Shown here: positions 60,050-64,000 of the stretch, one piece after another
How the letters are laid out: every line of letters starts with the position of its first letter
Position numbering within the stretch: the first letter of the stretch is position 1
Made by a program: the position numbers and the translations under genes
Origin: Erythroxylum novogranatense
Taxonomy: Eukaryota; Streptophyta; Magnoliopsida; Malpighiales; Erythroxylaceae
DNA: 64,000 nt
Assembly (NCBI GenBank): GCA_029891385.1
Contig: CM057225.1
Span: 15,924,620 to 15,988,619 of the forward strand
Direction: 5' to 3'
Notes under the pieces: model-generated
The model's database searches: none
What the model was told of the DNA's origin: nothing
What the model saw: only the letters and a program-made list of their open reading frames with translations

Positions 60050-61007
60050 ATTGCTAAAATACATTGAAGGTGGACCCTAATAAGACTTGTTTTTCTTGTG
60101 TTATATGTGGATAATATTTTACTTGTGACTAATGATAAGGGTTTACTATATGAAATGAAACAATTTCTTTCAAAGAATTTTGATATAAAAATATGAGTGA
60201 GGCATCTTATATTATTCGAATCAAAATCCACAGAGTAAGATCTCGAGATATTTTAGGTTTGTCTCAAGAGACCTATATCAACAAAATTTTAGAGAGATTT
60301 CAGATAAAAAATTGTGCATCAAGTGTGGCACCCATAGTGAAAGGTGATATATTCAGTTTGAATTAATGCCTGAAGAATGATTTTGAGTGGGAACACATGA
60401 AGAAAATTCTATATGCTTCAGCTGTTGGAAGCCTTATGTATGCTCAAGTTTGCATCCGATTAGAGTAATCCAGGTATTGATCACTGGAAAATTGTAAAGA
60501 AAGTTATGAGATATCTTCAGGGCACAAAATACTGCATGCTAATGTACAGGCAAACTAAGAAGTTGAAAGTAGTTGGATACTTCAATTCAGACTTTGCTAG
60601 CTACATTGATTCAAGAAAATCAACATTTTTCATGCTAACTGGTAGAGCTATATCTTAGAGAAGTTCTAAACAAACCCCTATTGCTACTTCCACTATGAAG
60701 ATTGAGTTTGTATCATATTTTAAAGCCACCTCGCATAGTGTATGGCTGAAGAGTTTCATATTTGAGCTTAGAGTTGTTGCTCTAATTTCTAAGTCATTAA
60801 GGTTGTATTGCGACAACTCAACTGTGGTCTTTATGGCTAAAAATAATAAAAGTGGAAGTCAAAGTAAGCATATTAACATTAAGTATTTAGCCATAAGAGA
60901 ACATGTTAAGGAAAGAAAAATTGTCATAGAGCATATTAAGGCTAATTTGATGATTGCAGATCCTTTAACTAAAGGCATGCCACCTAAGCAGTTTAAGGAT
61001 CATGTAG
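60050..61007 (+). pseudogene. Ty1/copia RT (end) and RNase H relic
   Basis: YVDNILLVTNDKGLLYEMKQ (near 60104; YVDN replaces the catalytic YVDD), ETYINKILERFQIKNC, VGSLMYAQ and IVKKVMRYLQGTKYC are the RT end. RLYCDNSTVVFMAKNNKSGS then SKHINIKYLAIREHV and MIADPLTKGMPPKQFKDHVV are a copia RNase H; the last 105 codons (60695-61012) are open. Stops at 60366, 60467 and 60657 break the rest. It ends exactly where the gypsy LTR at 61008 begins. Confidence 0.88.
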
Positions 61008-64000
61008 TGTAGCATCTCACTCCCGCAAGACCCGAATCCGATATCGATGGTGATATCCGAGCCCGTGTCTCACGAGGGTGGTATGCTAGAACAGTCAAAC
61101 AGTTCCAAAAACTTAGTAAAACATTTTTATTTTTGAAAAAAATCGAGTGCACGTAAATCAGTAAACAATTTAGGCCCGTGATACGAAAACATTTAGATCA
61201 AAACATAATTTCAGTCATAAAAACTTTCAACAACATTTAATCATTTTATGCACAAAAATCCATAGCCAATATTAGGCTCAATGTCATTTCTGAACATTTT
61301 CAGTAATCACATTACAATACAATATTAGCCAATTGGGGCCCACTAAAATAAAATGCTCTATTATGCGGAGATACAAATTACACATGAATCAAAACGACAC
61401 TAGTGCAGACGTGAACTGATCCCGACTTCCAACTCTGACTTACATGCAGTAGGCATACTCCCGTGCCTAACGGGGTACTCTTCGATCCCTGAAAAATATT
61501 TGCAATGTTGGGTGAGTTTGCGAACTCAGTGAGAAACTATCATCGATGGTTCACCCAATTCATGCATATCGCAAGCAATTTACAGTTTCAGTCAATTACA
61601 CATTTAGTATCATCATATAACAATTATCAGATTCTCATGCAATCGCAGAACTCAGAAATTTCGCAAATCAGTTATCACATAATTATGAGCATTTAACCCT
61701 TTTTCTTAGTCCACAATTTAATCCATATTCATAATCTTATCCCATTATTACGAGTTGGATTGGCGCTTAAGCAAGTGAGCGATATTGATGAGACGCGTCT
61801 TAGGGAGAGGAGAGCCCTCAGGGAATGCACTTCCACCCTTCGATATTGTCCGCTTTGGCGTGGAGGGCCACCCTCACGGTTTTGCTTCGCCCTACTTGAG
61901 GGATGCAAACACGTCTGCCCCTTTTTCGAGCACAGTAAACAGTAATTGCGTCTTAGGAAGTAGGAGAGACCTCTGGGTATGCACTACTTTCCACGCATCA
62001 GTAGGGATAGGAGAGCCCTCTGGGTATGCATTAATCCCTTTCGAGCTCGAGACTCTATTTCAGTGATCGAGCTTGTAGCTCTCAGTGGCAGCTTCAGTCA
62101 CAACTATTGTTAATCAATCAATTATGGAATTCATTTATCACATACAATCAGAATCAATTTTATCGGAAACAGTCATATCATATTCCAATTCCCCTCTACC
62201 ATACATTCACATTTTTCCCATGGAAACATTCACAAACAATCACATTAGCATATCAAATCACTCAATCCCTCGGACCTTTGGTCCAAGATTCCAAACATAA
62301 CAATTCATAGTCACAGACAAATTTACAGAACATTTAACAGTTAAAAAATTGAGGAACCAACTAGGTTACTCACCTGTACTTCCGAGCTACCGCCTGGAAG
62401 TCCCAGCAATATCTGTGGAATGTTGTTCCAACGGTGCCTTTAGAACAGTCAAATAATTTCCATTACAAAATGCACAGTCAAAACAATTTGATGATGCACA
62501 TGCCGTAAATAAAAGATGTACGATGCCTACTCATGACTTTCCCAGTGCTATTTCCCATTCTTCACTTTCTTTTTTCAAATTCTAACTTTCTACTCAATTG
62601 CTCAATAATAACTCACTTCCAATTCAATAACATGTTATGGAACTCCATCAATTCCATTCTAATATTCAGTCAATTTATCAAGTCATACTCGCTAGGGTAT
62701 TACCTCAAAATCATTATCACTATTTTCTATATCGAATTCATTCTTTATGCTCAGTTTTAAATTCCAATAGCCTTTCTTTACATTTAGGGACCTCACAATT
62801 ATATCCCAATTACCAAGAACAATCCTTAGGTTGAAATACAATCACATTTTTAACTTTCTTTCTATAATTGAGATCTCAAAAACCTGAATTCAAACTCTCA
62901 TCCTTTTCCTCAATTGTAGACCTCTTTCTCTAGATCATAACAAATCAAACATCACCTCAATTGGAGATCTGCACCATTAGCTATGCCTCAAAAACCAATT
63001 TAAATCAGTTCAGAAATCCGATCCTCGCTGCGGTGTCTATACAGTGGCTCGGCGCGACGTACAAACTTGTTCGTCGCGACGTCCCAATCTATCGTTCGTC
63101 GCGACGTGCAATTTATCGCTCGTCGCGGTGCCTATGCACATCGCGGCATACGCGCGTCGCGGCGTATACTCCTTTTCTCGTGACGACGTCTAACCTTTTT
63201 CTTGTCGCGACGTCTAATCATTTTCTCGTCGCGACGTGCGGGCCCTGGTTCGTCTTCTCCGATTCCCTTTTTACTTTTCTCTCTCTAAAACAAGTCATAA
63301 CTCACCCATAACTACCCCATTCTTCCTCAAATAAACTCATGTATGCATTTAACTAATAAATAAACAACATTAAACCAATTTACTTACCAAATCAAGCTTC
63401 CCCTCTTTAACTTCCGAAATCTTTCCAAACCCTAACACCAACGATTAAGCTTTCAAACTCTCACAATCATCGTCTTCCCTTAGGGTTTAGGCTTGACTTT
63501 ACACAAGGAAGGAAAGCAAGCAATTAGAAGGGCAAGGATGAAGATCACCCGAGGAAGAAGAAGCAATCACCACAGGAGAGAAGGATTTCTTTTCCTTCAA
63601 ACTTCAAACTCAAGGCATTTATACGCAGAACAATTAAGCCTCTTGTCTTTTTCCTCCCAAAACATTTAAATCTCTTTCTCTTTTCAATTTCATTTCTAGT
63701 CCAATTTGTCTCCAAAAATTCAATGGCTCGACATATTAATCTCTAAAATCATATCTCTAAATTTTTCCATGGCCATTGGACAATTATTTTAGCACTATGC
63801 AATCAATCAGTCAATCACTCAGAAAATTTTCGATTCGAACTTTTTCTCCCGATTTTTCTAGAAAATTTCTGAAGAGACACTTTCGACTGGCAATTACTCT
63901 AAAATATTTCCTATTCACATTTTCAAACCCAATTCTTTCAAGATTCCCGATAAATCATGATCAAATCTAATTATCTCACAATTTCACAATTCATATCATA
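61008..64000 (-). repeat. Ty3/gypsy LTR, minus orientation, right end outside window
   Basis: The left end TGTAGCATCTCACTCCCG corresponds to the end of the solo LTR at 8329. Shared blocks: the CGAGGGTGGT block, the CCTGAAAAATA / GGGTGAGTTTGCGAACTC block at 61490-61555 (8735-8800 in the solo LTR). A minus-strand TATAAAT at about 63615 is followed by pyrimidine-rich leader sequence. It is either a solo LTR or the 3' LTR of an element lying to the right, because no primer-binding site lies to its left. It inserted into copia RNase H; the candidate TSD is TGTAG at 61003-61007. Open frames inside are not genes. Confidence 0.82.
63040..63240. repeat. CGTCGCGACG repeat zone in the LTR
   Basis: Eight or so copies of the palindromic word CGTCGCGACGT, or one-base variants, at roughly 22-30 base spacing. 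Strongly GC- and CpG-rich against an AT-rich LTR. Confidence 0.85.

Noticed and set aside
62961..63311. 116-codon plus-strand frame
   Set aside because: It runs through the CGTCGCGACG repeat zone of an LTR; the arginine/serine-rich product is a repeat artefact.

Overview
The window is nuclear DNA from a flowering plant. Evidence: an intron-containing amino acid permease (AAP) gene, Ty3/gypsy chromoviruses with plant-type LTRs, Ty1/copia elements, a CACTA (En/Spm) DNA transposon with TNPA- and TNPD-like genes, and L1-type LINE relics. The species cannot be fixed from the sequence alone. Most of the 64 kb is transposon sequence.

Layout. (1) 1-8277: a coding-less Ty3/gypsy element on the minus strand (LTRs 1-1926 and 2561-3468, interior only 634 bp), a ~200-bp tandem repeat field (3469-4770), the 3' part of a plus-strand gypsy LTR (to 5841), and a Tat-like gypsy remnant with an antisense ORF (5969-7283) and LTR-like sequence (7833-8277). 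(2) 8283-36765: a four-element nest. A minus-strand copia element (target-site duplication, TSD, CAAAC) holds a 3.3-kb solo gypsy LTR in its 3' LTR (8329-11633, TSD ATTAC). Its gag gene holds gypsy element G1 (15344-35709, TSD TTGGC), and the 3' LTR of G1 holds gypsy element G2 (22706-33800, TSD AAGAA). Every boundary is readable. (3) 36766-46400: an AAP gene on the minus strand (43007-45992, seven coding exons, one 2-bp frameshift lesion). Its 3' end and downstream flank are duplicated (36850-39700 and 40696-43574), and a piece of a different LINE (39740-40690) lies at the junction. (4) 46400-49636: intergenic, little recognisable. (5) 49640-58919: a complete-ended 9.3-kb CACTA element (TSD TCA) with subterminal repeat arrays and broken TNPD-like and TNPA-like genes, all minus strand. 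(6) 58923-64000: AT-rich DNA, a copia RT/RNase H relic (60050-61007) cut by a minus-strand gypsy LTR that runs off the window (61008-64000).

The only plausible host gene is the AAP transporter (plasma-membrane H+/amino acid symport). None of the transposon reading frames is intact. G1 is the best preserved, with long blocks of RT, RNase H, integrase and a C-terminal chromodomain-like tail. I do not see a clearly new biological system. The points most worth a second look are the dated nest, the AAP 3' duplication with LINE sequence at the junction, the AAP frameshift (real or an assembly indel), and family-specific minisatellites in similar positions inside several gypsy LTRs.
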